Of a stretch of DNA of 64,000 nt, positions 24,786 through 33,781 are shown piece by piece (position 1 is the first letter of the stretch; every line of letters begins with the position of its first letter). This DNA comes from Phocaeicola_A sp045647865 (lineage in GTDB: Bacteria; Bacteroidota; Bacteroidia; Bacteroidales; Bacteroidaceae): contig JAZRMW010000054.1 in assembly GCA_045647865.1 (NCBI GenBank), forward strand, positions 46,795 to 110,794, in the 5' to 3' direction. Under the pieces are notes generated by a model. It was not told where the DNA came from. It did not search any database and worked only from the letters and a program-made list of their open reading frames with translations. Both the position numbers and the translations under genes were made by a program.

Positions 24786-26843
24786 TCACTTAACCTCGCT
24801 TCCCGGCTTCACCTCTTTCAAGAGAGAGGTAACAGCAAGCGAACCATCGAAGTTCTCGGCACTGAGTATCATGCCTTCACTTACGAGACCATTCTTGAAC
24901 TGGCGGGGAGCCAAATTGGCAATGAAGAGAACCTGCTTGCCTATGAGTTCTTCGGGCTGGTAGTGTTCGGCAATACCGCTCACAATTGTACGATCTTGTA
25001 ATCCGTCGGCAATCTTGAACTTCAAGAGTTTCTTCATCTTGGGCACACGCTCACACTCGAGCACTGTACCTACACGGATATCAAGTTTCTCAAAATCTTC
25101 AAAAGCTATCGTAGGCTTGATAGGATTGGCTTTATAAGCCGCCGCTTCATTAGCCTTCTTGATATCCTCCAGACGTTGCATCTGCGCATCGATGGCGGCA
25201 TCCTCAATCTTCTCAAACAAAAGAGCGGGTGCGGCCAGCTGATGACCGATGGGGAGAATGTCGGTACGTCCCAATGACTCCCATTCGAAAGTAGGCATAT
25301 TGAGCATACCGCGCAACTTGTCGCTACTGAAGGGAAGGAACGGTTCGAATGCTATCGCCAAGTTAGCAGTAAGCTGAAGAGAGATATAAATGATAGTCTT
25401 AACACGTTCGGGGTCGGTCTTGATGACTTTCCAAGGTTCGCAATCAGCAATATACTTGTTACCGATACGTGCCAAGTTCATCGCCTCCTTCTGGGCATCG
25501 CGGAATTTGAAGTTGTCAAGCAGACGCTCTACCTTCTCCTTCACATCCTTAAACTCGGCCAATGTTTCTTTGTCATAATCAGTCAGTTCTCCGGGAGCGG
25601 GCACTACACCGTCATAATACTTCTGAGTAAGCTGAAGGGCACGATTCACGAAGTTTCCATACACAGCAACCAACTCATTATTGTTACGTGCCTGGAAATC
25701 TTTCCAAGTGAAATCATTATCTTTTGTTTCTGGAGCATTAGCAGTAAGTACATAACGCAATACATCCTGTTTGCCAGGGAAGTCAACAAGGTATTCATGC
25801 AACCACACCGCCCAGTTACGGCTGGTAGAAATCTTGTCACCTTCCAGGTTCAAGAATTCGTTACCAGGCACATTGTCTGGCAAGATGTAGCTTCCCTCAG
25901 CCTTCAACATGGCAGGGAAAACGATGCAATGAAATACAATGTTGTCCTTACCGATGAAGTGTACAAGACGGGTTTCGGGATCTTTCCACCAAGTTTCCCA
26001 ACTACCCTTCTCGGGATGAGCATCACAGAGTTCTTTAGTATTGCTGATGTAGCCGATAGGAGCATCAAACCACACATAGAGCACCTTACCCTCAGCACCT
26101 TCTACGGGCACGGGGATACCCCATTCGAGGTCGCGAGTAACGGCACGGGGCTTCAACCCTGCATCCAACCAACTCTTGCATTGACCATACACGTTAGTGC
26201 GCCACTCCTTATGCCCCTGCAGAATCCACTCTTCCAACCAAGGCTGATGAGCATCAAGAGGCAGATACCAATGCTTGGTAGCCTTCTTCACCAACGGATT
26301 GCCAGTAAGAGCATTCACCGGATTGATAAGTTCATCAGGAGACAAGGTGCTTCCACACTTCTCACACTGGTCACCGTAAGCACCTTCGGCATGACAACGG
26401 GGACATTGTCCCATGATATTACGGTCGCTAAGGAATTGATTGGCACCTTCATCGTAAAACTGTTCGCTCTCCATTTCAATGAACTTGTCGTTATCATAGA
26501 GAGTCTTGAAAAAGTCACTGGCCAGTTGGTGATGAATCTTCGATGTCGTACGTGAATACACATCGAATGAAATGCCAAAATCAGCAAAAGCATTCTTGAT
26601 GATACCATGATAACGGTCAACCACATCCTGCGGAGTGCAACCTTCTTTCTTGGCACGAATAGTCACAGGTACGCCATGCTCATCGGAGCCACCAATGAAG
26701 AGTACTTCTTCACCTTTCAAGCGCAAATAGCGCACATAAATGTCAGCCGGCACATATACTCCTGCCAAGTGACCGATATGAACAGGGCCATTAGCGTAAG
26801 GCAACGCTGATGTAACTGTTGTTCGCTTGAATTTCTTTTCCAT
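24786..26843 (-). CDS. metG: Methionyl-tRNA synthetase
   Basis: Charges tRNA-Met. The 685-residue protein has the HIGH motif PYANGPVHIGHL at residues 16-27, a zinc knuckle with CPRC and CEKC near residues 147-164, the KMSKS-like motif DKISTSRNW near 341-349, the anticodon-binding helical domain, and a C-terminal tRNA-binding OB domain starting with DIRVGTVLECERVPKMKK near residue 589. Length is that of the dimeric MetRS1 with C-terminal extension. It follows murI by 51 nt. Confidence 0.97.
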   Translation of the reverse strand: MEKKFKRTTVTSALPYANGPVHIGHLAGVYVPADIYVRYLRLKGEEVLFIGGSDEHGVPVTIRAKKEGCTPQDVVDRYHGIIKNAFADFGISFDVYSRTTSKIHHQLASDFFKTLYDNDKFIEMESEQFYDEGANQFLSDRNIMGQCPRCHAEGAYGDQCEKCGSTLSPDELINPVNALTGNPLVKKATKHWYLPLDAHQPWLEEWILQGHKEWRTNVYGQCKSWLDAGLKPRAVTRDLEWGIPVPVEGAEGKVLYVWFDAPIGYISNTKELCDAHPEKGSWETWWKDPETRLVHFIGKDNIVFHCIVFPAMLKAEGSYILPDNVPGNEFLNLEGDKISTSRNWAVWLHEYLVDFPGKQDVLRYVLTANAPETKDNDFTWKDFQARNNNELVAVYGNFVNRALQLTQKYYDGVVPAPGELTDYDKETLAEFKDVKEKVERLLDNFKFRDAQKEAMNLARIGNKYIADCEPWKVIKTDPERVKTIIYISLQLTANLAIAFEPFLPFSSDKLRGMLNMPTFEWESLGRTDILPIGHQLAAPALLFEKIEDAAIDAQMQRLEDIKKANEAAAYKANPIKPTIAFEDFEKLDIRVGTVLECERVPKMKKLLKFKIADGLQDRTIVSGIAEHYQPEELIGKQVLFIANLAPRQFKNGLVSEGMILSAENFDGSLAVTSLLKEVKPGSEVK

Positions 26844-26894
26844 TATTTATTGTATTTAAAATATTGACATATTAAATCCATTCATCTTATTGAA

Positions 26895-27725
26895 TTACCC
26901 CAAAGTTGAATGTAAAACCTCTATCTCTTCACGCAAAAAAAGGTTTGCTGAGTTTACAAACTTCTCTACAGACTCCGTAGTATAGAAGCGGCATTGGCCA
27001 CCTTTCGAACACCGATCATCCATCTCCGGGTGACGCTGCAAATAATCTTTCAAACTGACCGCCACATACTCTCCTTGACAAATCACCTTTATCCCTTCAG
27101 GCATATAAGCCTTTATCTTATCCAAAAGGAGAGGGTAATGTGTACATCCAAGAATGACAGTATCAATCTGAGGATCTTGATCCAACAGAGCATCAATATA
27201 CTTCTTGACAAAGTAATCAGCACCTGACGAATCTGCTTCGTTATTTTCTACCAAAGGAACCCACAAAGGGCAAGCTTGGCCGGATACCACAATGTCAGGA
27301 AAAAGTTTCTTTATCTCCAACGGATAAGAATTCGAAAGAATGGTTCCCTCTGTAGCTAAAATACCTACATGACGCGAACGGGTCATTCCTCCAATACTTT
27401 CTACCGTAGGACGGATAATGCCTAACACTCGACGATGGGGATCAAGACGTTCCAAATCATTTTGTTGTACACTCCTCAAAGCCTTGGCTGATGCCGTATT
27501 GCAAGCCAATACGACCAAATGGCACCCCATTTCAAACAGGCGTTCTACTGCCTGACGAGTAAATTCATACACCACTTCAAACGAACGAGTTCCGTATGGA
27601 GTACGAGCATTATCACCCAAATAGATGTAATCGTATTGAGGCATTAAACGACGAATCTGCTGAAGGATAGTCAATCCGCCATAACCTGAGTCGAAAATTC
27701 CAATAGGACCGGTTTGCACAAACAA
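26895..27725 (-). CDS. murI: Glutamate racemase
   Basis: Makes D-glutamate for peptidoglycan. The 276-residue protein has the catalytic Cys motifs VVLACNTASA near residue 72-81 and TVILGCTHYPLL near 190-201, plus the GIFDSGYGGLTI start at residues 8-19. Length is normal. In Bacteroidales it commonly follows the bamA-skp genes, as here; a hairpin at 27752-27786 separates it from the Skp genes. Confidence 0.96.
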   Translation of the reverse strand: MFVQTGPIGIFDSGYGGLTILQQIRRLMPQYDYIYLGDNARTPYGTRSFEVVYEFTRQAVERLFEMGCHLVVLACNTASAKALRSVQQNDLERLDPHRRVLGIIRPTVESIGGMTRSRHVGILATEGTILSNSYPLEIKKLFPDIVVSGQACPLWVPLVENNEADSSGADYFVKKYIDALLDQDPQIDTVILGCTHYPLLLDKIKAYMPEGIKVICQGEYVAVSLKDYLQRHPEMDDRCSKGGQCRFYTTESVEKFVNSANLFLREEIEVLHSTLG

Positions 27726-27751
27726 AAAGAGAATAAGGATTATTCAGAAAT

Positions 27752-27786
27752 GCGAGTTGCGAACAACATTCTCATTCGCAACTCGC
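27752..27786 (-). terminator. Hairpin between the Skp genes and murI
   Basis: GCGAGTTGCGAA at 27752-27763 pairs perfectly with 27775-27786 (12 bp, 11-nt loop). On the minus strand only a weak T-rich stretch follows (ATTTCTG), so it may be a partial terminator or an mRNA 3' stabiliser rather than a full stop. Confidence 0.6.
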
Positions 27787-27796
27787 CTTTAAATTT

Positions 27797-28369
27797 TTAT
27801 TCAGGTTGATTTTGATTACATCTTTCACGAACCAATTCCGCAATGTCCATCCCTACATTTTTGTCAATATATGGACAAGAATTGTTATCGGTATTAAGAA
27901 TATACTCAAGACCAAATTCTTTTCCTACTTGAGCAATGATAGCATTGAGTTTTTCTGTCATTGGAGCACTCAATTCCTGACGAGCCTGTTCCAACAACTC
28001 CTTGACCTCGCGTTTAAACTGAAGACTCTTTTCCATCAAGTCCTGCAACTCTTTCTGACGCTTCAACAGGATATTTTCGGGAAAATTCTTCTGTCCGTCA
28101 AGAAATTCTACAAACTTCAAGTTGAATTCCTTTTCAGAACGAGCCAGCTCTTCATCATATTTCTTCTGCAAACCGGCCAATTTCTCCTGTGAACGAGCAT
28201 ACTCAGGCATTTCACGAAGGGCTTCAGAATAGCTCAAATATCCAAACTTTTTCTTTGAAACAGAACCATTCTCTACAGCCTGACCTTCAGATTCAACAGC
28301 CGGTGACTCCTGCGCTTCTACACACAAAGGAAGGAAAAACAAAACAATCCATAAAAGTTTCTTGCTCAT
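27797..28369 (-). CDS. OmpH/Skp family periplasmic chaperone (third copy)
   Basis: The 190-residue protein has a signal peptide (MSKKLLWIVLFFLPLCVEAQ), a Ser/Glu/Gln-rich linker, and the OmpH helical hairpin with a coiled coil (KLAGLQKKYDEELARSEKEF near residues 62-81) ending in ILNTDNNSCPYIDKN. It belongs to a set of three tandem homologues after bamA. It is the most divergent of the three, with an extra linker after the signal. Role: holding outer-membrane proteins in the periplasm. Confidence 0.86.
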   Translation of the reverse strand: MSKKLLWIVLFFLPLCVEAQESPAVESEGQAVENGSVSKKKFGYLSYSEALREMPEYARSQEKLAGLQKKYDEELARSEKEFNLKFVEFLDGQKNFPENILLKRQKELQDLMEKSLQFKREVKELLEQARQELSAPMTEKLNAIIAQVGKEFGLEYILNTDNNSCPYIDKNVGMDIAELVRERCNQNQPE

Positions 28370-28381
28370 AGCATACTTCTT

Positions 28382-28885
28382 TTACTTGATACCCAATTTA
28401 GCTTTAACAGACTCAGTCACATCAGTACTTAATGTTTCACTGATATAGGGAACACCTGCAGCAACATCCATGATATAGACATAGCCTCCAGCAACACCCA
28501 CTTCCTTAATAGCGGCTGTCAATTTTGCACGAATAGCTTCCATCTTGTCAGCTGAAGCTTTCTGCATGTGTTGCTGACCCTCTTGGAAATATTGTTGCAT
28601 ACGATTATACAGTTCTTGCAATTCATTTTGGCGACGTTCTGCAATGTTAGCAGGCAAAGTAGCTTTCTGGGCTTCAAATTCTTCACCTTTCTTGTTCAAC
28701 TCATCCTCCATACGCTTGATTTCATCCGTATATTGTTTCTCTAACGACTGGAGTTCGGTCTGTGCAGTGGTGTACTCAGGCATCAAAGTGATGATTACAG
28801 CAGAGTTCACATGACCAAATTTCTGTTGTGCACACAATCCCATAGGGATAATCAGCATAAATGCTACAATTAACTTTTTCAACAT
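28382..28885 (-). CDS. OmpH/Skp family periplasmic chaperone (second copy)
   Basis: The 167-residue protein has a signal peptide (MLKKLIVAFMLIIPMGLCAQ), then QKFGHVNSAVIITLMPEY and a long coiled coil of charged residues near 45-115, ending with the C-terminal TDVTESVKAKLGIK. It has the typical Skp length and jelly-roll/coiled-coil layout. It starts 12 nt before the third copy. Confidence 0.9.
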   Translation of the reverse strand: MLKKLIVAFMLIIPMGLCAQQKFGHVNSAVIITLMPEYTTAQTELQSLEKQYTDEIKRMEDELNKKGEEFEAQKATLPANIAERRQNELQELYNRMQQYFQEGQQHMQKASADKMEAIRAKLTAAIKEVGVAGGYVYIMDVAAGVPYISETLSTDVTESVKAKLGIK

Positions 28886-28941
28886 AGTTCTATTCTTTAT
28901 TTGATTATTATTTCGTGTTTACGACTGCAAATGTATGGATT

Positions 28942-29457
28942 TTATTCGGAATATCCCAACTTTGACAACACTTCGTTGCTAATATCTATACGTGGAGAAG
29001 CAAATATGATACTGGCATCCGATGCACGGTCAAGAATCAATGAATAGCCTTTGGCATCAGCCAACTCTTTTACCGCATTATAGATTTCATCTTGAATCGG
29101 CGCCATCAAGCTCTCACGTTTCTTGTAAAGTTCACCATCAGGAGCAAAATACTTACGTTTGAGTTCACCTGCTTCCTTCTCTTTGGCCACGTCCTCTTCC
29201 ACTTTCTTGGTCTTCTGTTCTTCCGAAAGGAACACGGCTTCTGACTGATAATTTTTATAAAGAGTCTGAGCCTCTTGCGCCAAAGCCTCCACTTCGGCTT
29301 GCCAACGTTTAGAAATCTGATTCAACTGTTCATTGGCCCGCTCATAGGCAGGTATATTCTTGAGGATATATTCCATGTCCACCAACGCAAACTTTTGGGC
29401 ATTTGCCGTCAAAACTGTCAAGCAAGCCATCACTGCTAATAAAACAAACTTTTTCAT
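28942..29457 (-). CDS. OmpH/Skp family periplasmic chaperone (first copy)
   Basis: I prefer the ATG at 29457 (MKKFVLLAVMACLTVLTANAQ), which gives a clean signal peptide; an in-frame start four codons upstream (29469) is also possible. The mature part starts KFALVDMEYILKNIPAYERA and continues as a charged coiled coil, ending in LGYSE. It lies 50 nt after bamA and heads the tandem trio, so it is probably the main partner of BamA. Confidence 0.9.
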   Translation of the reverse strand: MKKFVLLAVMACLTVLTANAQKFALVDMEYILKNIPAYERANEQLNQISKRWQAEVEALAQEAQTLYKNYQSEAVFLSEEQKTKKVEEDVAKEKEAGELKRKYFAPDGELYKKRESLMAPIQDEIYNAVKELADAKGYSLILDRASDASIIFASPRIDISNEVLSKLGYSE

Positions 29458-29507
29458 ACGCGCGTACATTATATATACATTAATTATATTAAATCATACT
29501 TCTCTGT

Positions 29508-32162
29508 TTAGAATTCCTGTCCCAAGATGAAGTGGAATTGGCTACCACCGTATTGACTTGAACCATAGACCTTGTCAAAGCCGTAAGCCCAGTCGATACC
29601 CATCAAACCAACCATCGGCAAGAAAATACGAACACCCGCACCAGCCGACCGCTTCATATCAAAGGGATTGAAATCTTTGATGTCACTCCAAGCATTACCT
29701 CCTTCAACAAATGCAAGCGCATAAATGTTGGTAGAACCTTCAAGCATCAACGGATAGCGGAGTTCCAATCCTAAACGTGAATAAGCATAACCCTCATAAC
29801 CATAAGGTGTCAATGAACCGTTTTCATATCCACGTAAAGCAATTGTTTCAGTAGCATAACTATATGAATATCCACTCATACCATCACCACCCATATAAAA
29901 GGTTTCAAACGGTGAACGCTTATAGCGGTTGTAGTGTCCTAACAAACCAAATTCCACGCGAGTCATCAACACAGGGGTTTTGTTGATGTTCATCAAAGCT
30001 GTATAGGTCTTGCTCTTGAACTTCCATTTATGATATTCCACCCATTTGTACTTTTGGTTCATATCCCGCTGATAATTAGCATCTCCTGCTTTCTGTGCAT
30101 ATTTGGAATAATCCACTCCATCCCACAACGAATAAGGAGGAGTCAATTGGCACGAGAATGTAAACTCTGCTCCTGAACGCGGGAAAATAGGATTGTCCAC
30201 AGAATTACGTGAAAGTGTCAACTCCAGACTAATGTTGTTGCTCTTACCATTGGTCACGGGGAAATACTGCCAATCTTTCAACACATAACGCTGATAAGAG
30301 AGAGAAGCCGTGAAGGTAAAGTAATCATCAGGCCAACGCAAACGCTTACCGAACATGACTGACAGACCATACATCTGTACCGATTTATCAGGATCATAGA
30401 ACGATTCATAGCTATTGTAATAACTACTATTATAGTTTCCATAACCATATAAGTAATTATAGTAATTGTTGTAGTAAGCAGAGTTATAATAATTGCTGCT
30501 CACATCAGTCTGCTTCGAATAGAAAGCGGATACAGAGAATGAATTAGGACGTTTGCCGCCAAACCAAGGATCAAAGAACGAGACACTGTAAGATTGATAA
30601 TAATCACCATTTGTCTGTCCGCTGACAGTCAGTGTTTGTCCATCTCCCTGCGGCAGGAATCCACGTTTATTTTCACTCTTCTTAAAAAGGTTTGCCATTG
30701 AAAAGTTTGTAAACTTTAAGCTCACACGCCCGATAACACCCGTCTGTCCCCATCCTGCCGAAAGTTCAATCTGGTCGTTGGCTTTGGATTCCAACATCCA
30801 ATTGATATCTACTGTACCAGTCTCTTCGTCAGGTTTGATATCCGGGTTTATTGTCTCTGGATTAAAATGTCCCATCTGGGCAATATCACGATAAGAACGT
30901 TCGATGGCGGCTTTACTAAAAAGGTCACCGGGCTTAGTACGAAGTTCACGACGAATAACCTCTTCATAAAGACGATCATTACCAGCAATACGCACACGGT
31001 TAATTGTCGCTTGTCGTCCTTCGTTCAAACGCATCTCCACATCAATGGAATCTCCATCTACATTCACTTCAACCGGATCCAATCGCAGGAAGACATAACC
31101 ATTATTATAATATTGACTCTGAATGGCATCTTCATCCGAATTCAGTCGCTCGTCCATTTTCTTTTGATTATAGACATCTCCCCGCTTCATTTGCAAAGCT
31201 TCGTTCAACTTGTCAGCAGGATAGACCGTATTACCGACCCATGTCACATGGCGCAAATAATATCGTTCGCCTTCCTCCATGTTCAGATAAATATCCACAG
31301 TTTTGTCATCATGTGACACCACACTGTCCGAGAGAATCTGTGCATCACGATAACCCAATTCGTTGTATTTCTCAATAATAAGGTCTTTATCCTCTTCATA
31401 CTTTTCAGTTATGAATTTCTTTCCTCCCTTGAAGAAATTCCTGAAACGATTAGCCCAAGTACTACGTTCACGGGTTTTCTTCATCGCCTTACGAATGGTT
31501 TTATCCGAAAGATGTTCATTACCGTTGATAAAAATCTGATTTATCTTGATTTTCTCCTTCTTGTCAATATTTATATCCACAATCATCTGATTGTCAGACA
31601 TAACATCATCCCGCTGTATAATCTCTACCTCTGCATTCTTGAACCCTTTTTCATCAAAATAGCGTTTAATGGAAATCTTGGCGCGGTTAACCATATTGGG
31701 AGTAATCTGACGTCCCTTTACAATACCCAATCTGGCTTCCAAATCCTCACGTTCCGACTTTTTTACCCCGTTGTAGTTTATTTCTGATATACGCGGACGC
31801 TCTGCCAAGTGAATATTGAGATAGATTTTATCCCCTACGATACTATCAGCCACAATACGTACATCCGAAAACAGACCATGTTTCCAGTAGCGTTTGGTCG
31901 CATTGGTAATATCATCACCGGGTACCTGCACCTTTTGTCCGACAGAAAGGCCGGAAAGACCAATCAGGACATAATCCTCATAATTCTTTACTCCACTGAC
32001 CGAAATTCCTCCAATTTCATAGTTTTTCGGAGTTCCCGAGTAGAGGATAACAGGTTCTACCTGTTTCTCTGTAGTCATCTGAGCTACTGCCACTTGAGGC
32101 ATCAAACAACAACTTGCAAAGAATCCGACAACCGTCCGAACAAATTTTGAAGTTATTCTCAT
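29508..32162 (-). CDS. bamA: BamA/Omp85 outer-membrane assembly protein
   Basis: Core of the machine that inserts beta-barrel proteins. The 884-residue protein has a signal peptide, five POTRA domains over roughly residues 45-430 (for example YFDEKGFKNAEVEI, YNNGYVFLRLDPVEV) and a C-terminal 16-strand barrel with the FMGGDGMSGY and LRGYENGS substrate motifs, ending HFILGQEF with the terminal aromatic. A Tyr/Asn/Gly-rich insertion sits at residues about 555-585 in a barrel loop. Placed between uppS and the Skp genes as usual in Bacteroidetes. Length is slightly above the family norm. Confidence 0.95.
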   Translation of the reverse strand: MRITSKFVRTVVGFFASCCLMPQVAVAQMTTEKQVEPVILYSGTPKNYEIGGISVSGVKNYEDYVLIGLSGLSVGQKVQVPGDDITNATKRYWKHGLFSDVRIVADSIVGDKIYLNIHLAERPRISEINYNGVKKSEREDLEARLGIVKGRQITPNMVNRAKISIKRYFDEKGFKNAEVEIIQRDDVMSDNQMIVDINIDKKEKIKINQIFINGNEHLSDKTIRKAMKKTRERSTWANRFRNFFKGGKKFITEKYEEDKDLIIEKYNELGYRDAQILSDSVVSHDDKTVDIYLNMEEGERYYLRHVTWVGNTVYPADKLNEALQMKRGDVYNQKKMDERLNSDEDAIQSQYYNNGYVFLRLDPVEVNVDGDSIDVEMRLNEGRQATINRVRIAGNDRLYEEVIRRELRTKPGDLFSKAAIERSYRDIAQMGHFNPETINPDIKPDEETGTVDINWMLESKANDQIELSAGWGQTGVIGRVSLKFTNFSMANLFKKSENKRGFLPQGDGQTLTVSGQTNGDYYQSYSVSFFDPWFGGKRPNSFSVSAFYSKQTDVSSNYYNSAYYNNYYNYLYGYGNYNSSYYNSYESFYDPDKSVQMYGLSVMFGKRLRWPDDYFTFTASLSYQRYVLKDWQYFPVTNGKSNNISLELTLSRNSVDNPIFPRSGAEFTFSCQLTPPYSLWDGVDYSKYAQKAGDANYQRDMNQKYKWVEYHKWKFKSKTYTALMNINKTPVLMTRVEFGLLGHYNRYKRSPFETFYMGGDGMSGYSYSYATETIALRGYENGSLTPYGYEGYAYSRLGLELRYPLMLEGSTNIYALAFVEGGNAWSDIKDFNPFDMKRSAGAGVRIFLPMVGLMGIDWAYGFDKVYGSSQYGGSQFHFILGQEF

Positions 32163-32202
32163 CTTCTGAATTTTCTACTTCTTCTTAAACTTTTTCAATC
32201 AA

Positions 32203-32946
32203 TCATTGCTCTGCAGCAATCTGCTCACTGGTTTTTCCATACCGGCGTTCTTTCTGTTGGAACGTATAAACAGCCTTGGCTAATTCTTCTTCAGAAAAAT
32301 CGGGCCACAGTACATCACAGAAATACAACTCCGAATAAGCACACTGCCATAACAGATAATTACTCAAACGAACCTCGCCTCCTGTACGAATCAACAAATC
32401 CGGATCCGGCATAAAATTAGTCACCAAACGCGATGAAACAGTCGTCTCATTTACCTCATCAGCCTTCAGCACCCCATCAGCCAAATCTTTTGCAATGGAA
32501 CGCACAGCACGGGTAATTTCCCAACGCGATGAATAACTTAGGGCCAACACCAAAGTCATACCCGTATTGACTGCTGTAGTCTGTTCCAGCCACTCAATAC
32601 GCTCGCGCACAGCATCTGGCATACGCTCCATATCACCCACTACACGGAATCCCACATTGTTTTTCATGAAGATTTCATCCTTCAGATTGTCAAACAACAA
32701 CCCCATCAGTGCTGCGACTTCAGCCTGTGGACGATTCCAGTTCTCGGTAGAGAATGTATATAAAGTCAAATATTTGATTCCCAGTTTAACCGACTCTGTA
32801 ACAATACGACGCACGGTTTCAACACCTTCAATATGCCCTTTACTGCGGTCTTCGCCGCGCAATTTGGCCCAACGTCCGTTTCCATCCATAATGATGGCTA
32901 CATGAGCGGGGATACGGTTCATATCCAACTGTTCCTTGTATGTCAT
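32203..32946 (-). CDS. uppS: Isoprenyl transferase (undecaprenyl diphosphate synthase)
   Basis: Makes the C55 lipid carrier for cell-wall synthesis. The 247-residue protein has the IMDGNGRWA catalytic motif near residues 18-26, the YSSRWEI segment and the RTGGEVRLSNYLLWQCAYSE motif near 192-211. Length is normal. Either the first Met or the one at residue 9 (MNRIPAHVAII) could be the start; the second fits the family better. Its stop is 40 nt before bamA. Confidence 0.95.
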   Translation of the reverse strand: MTYKEQLDMNRIPAHVAIIMDGNGRWAKLRGEDRSKGHIEGVETVRRIVTESVKLGIKYLTLYTFSTENWNRPQAEVAALMGLLFDNLKDEIFMKNNVGFRVVGDMERMPDAVRERIEWLEQTTAVNTGMTLVLALSYSSRWEITRAVRSIAKDLADGVLKADEVNETTVSSRLVTNFMPDPDLLIRTGGEVRLSNYLLWQCAYSELYFCDVLWPDFSEEELAKAVYTFQQKERRYGKTSEQIAAEQ

Positions 32947-33005
32947 AATCCTATTTTGTTTCTTTCCTTATAATATTATTCTATAGTCTAATGCTTCACA
33001 CATCA

Positions 33006-33728
33006 TCAATTTCTGTTGCAGTTGTCACACTTGGGCCACAAATCGTAAGTGACAGTCACACCTATCATAGAATAGCTGTCCTTGTTCTTCATGAATCCGC
33101 TCTCTACCAGATATGGGTCATCCAACACCAAACCGTCTGTCGATACTACATCAAGTCCATCCGAGGTAGAGAAACGCATGGAAAATTCCAAGCCTACATT
33201 CCAACGTGGAGCAAATTTATACTTGACACCTGCTGCCAACGAGAAAGTGACAGCTGTCACACTTTCCACGGTTTTTGGAGCCAACGTCAGTCCCATTCCT
33301 GTAGCCATATAAGGCGTAAACCTACGACTTTCACGATAAGTCAATCCATTACCATAAGGCCAAAAGTTATACTCAAACTGCAAAGCTATATCATATATGG
33401 TATGTTCAAAACTAACCTGCTGTCCATCAGGAAACACATTCTCCATCGTACGTGTGTCGCCCGAAATCTTTCCCATAAGGATGTCACCCTTGAGCGCCAT
33501 CCGGGGATTGAAGTTATAGCGTGCCACAATACCAGCCGAAAGTCCCAGATTCTTTAAAGGGTCGGTATAGTTAGCATCCCCCATATAGGCCATTCCACCT
33601 AATCTTCCGCCCAATTCCACGCGATACTCTTCGTCAGCATACTGAGCTTTCAAAGGCAATACACTGAAGAGGGCGAGAAGTAACAGGATACCAACCTGTT
33701 GACGAATCTGTTTCTTTTCGTTCTTCAT
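33006..33728 (-). CDS. DUF6089 family outer-membrane beta-barrel protein
   Basis: The 240-residue protein begins at ATG 33726-33728 (MKNEKKQIRQQVGILLLL) with a signal peptide ending SVLPLKAQ; the longer open frame would overlap the DUF6242 gene and lacks a signal. The mature part shows alternating beta-strands (GARLGGMAYMGDANYTD-like, YNFNPRMALKGDILMGK, VKYKFAPRWNVGLEFSMRFS) and two final Cys (CDNC). It is encoded between DUF6242 and uppS, as in many Bacteroidales. Function unknown; likely outer-membrane localisation. Confidence 0.85.
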   Translation of the reverse strand: MKNEKKQIRQQVGILLLLALFSVLPLKAQYADEEYRVELGGRLGGMAYMGDANYTDPLKNLGLSAGIVARYNFNPRMALKGDILMGKISGDTRTMENVFPDGQQVSFEHTIYDIALQFEYNFWPYGNGLTYRESRRFTPYMATGMGLTLAPKTVESVTAVTFSLAAGVKYKFAPRWNVGLEFSMRFSTSDGLDVVSTDGLVLDDPYLVESGFMKNKDSYSMIGVTVTYDLWPKCDNCNRN

Positions 33729-33781
33729 CCTTACCGCTTTCTCTATCCAAGAACTTCCTGTCAAAGTAAAGTTCCCCCACC

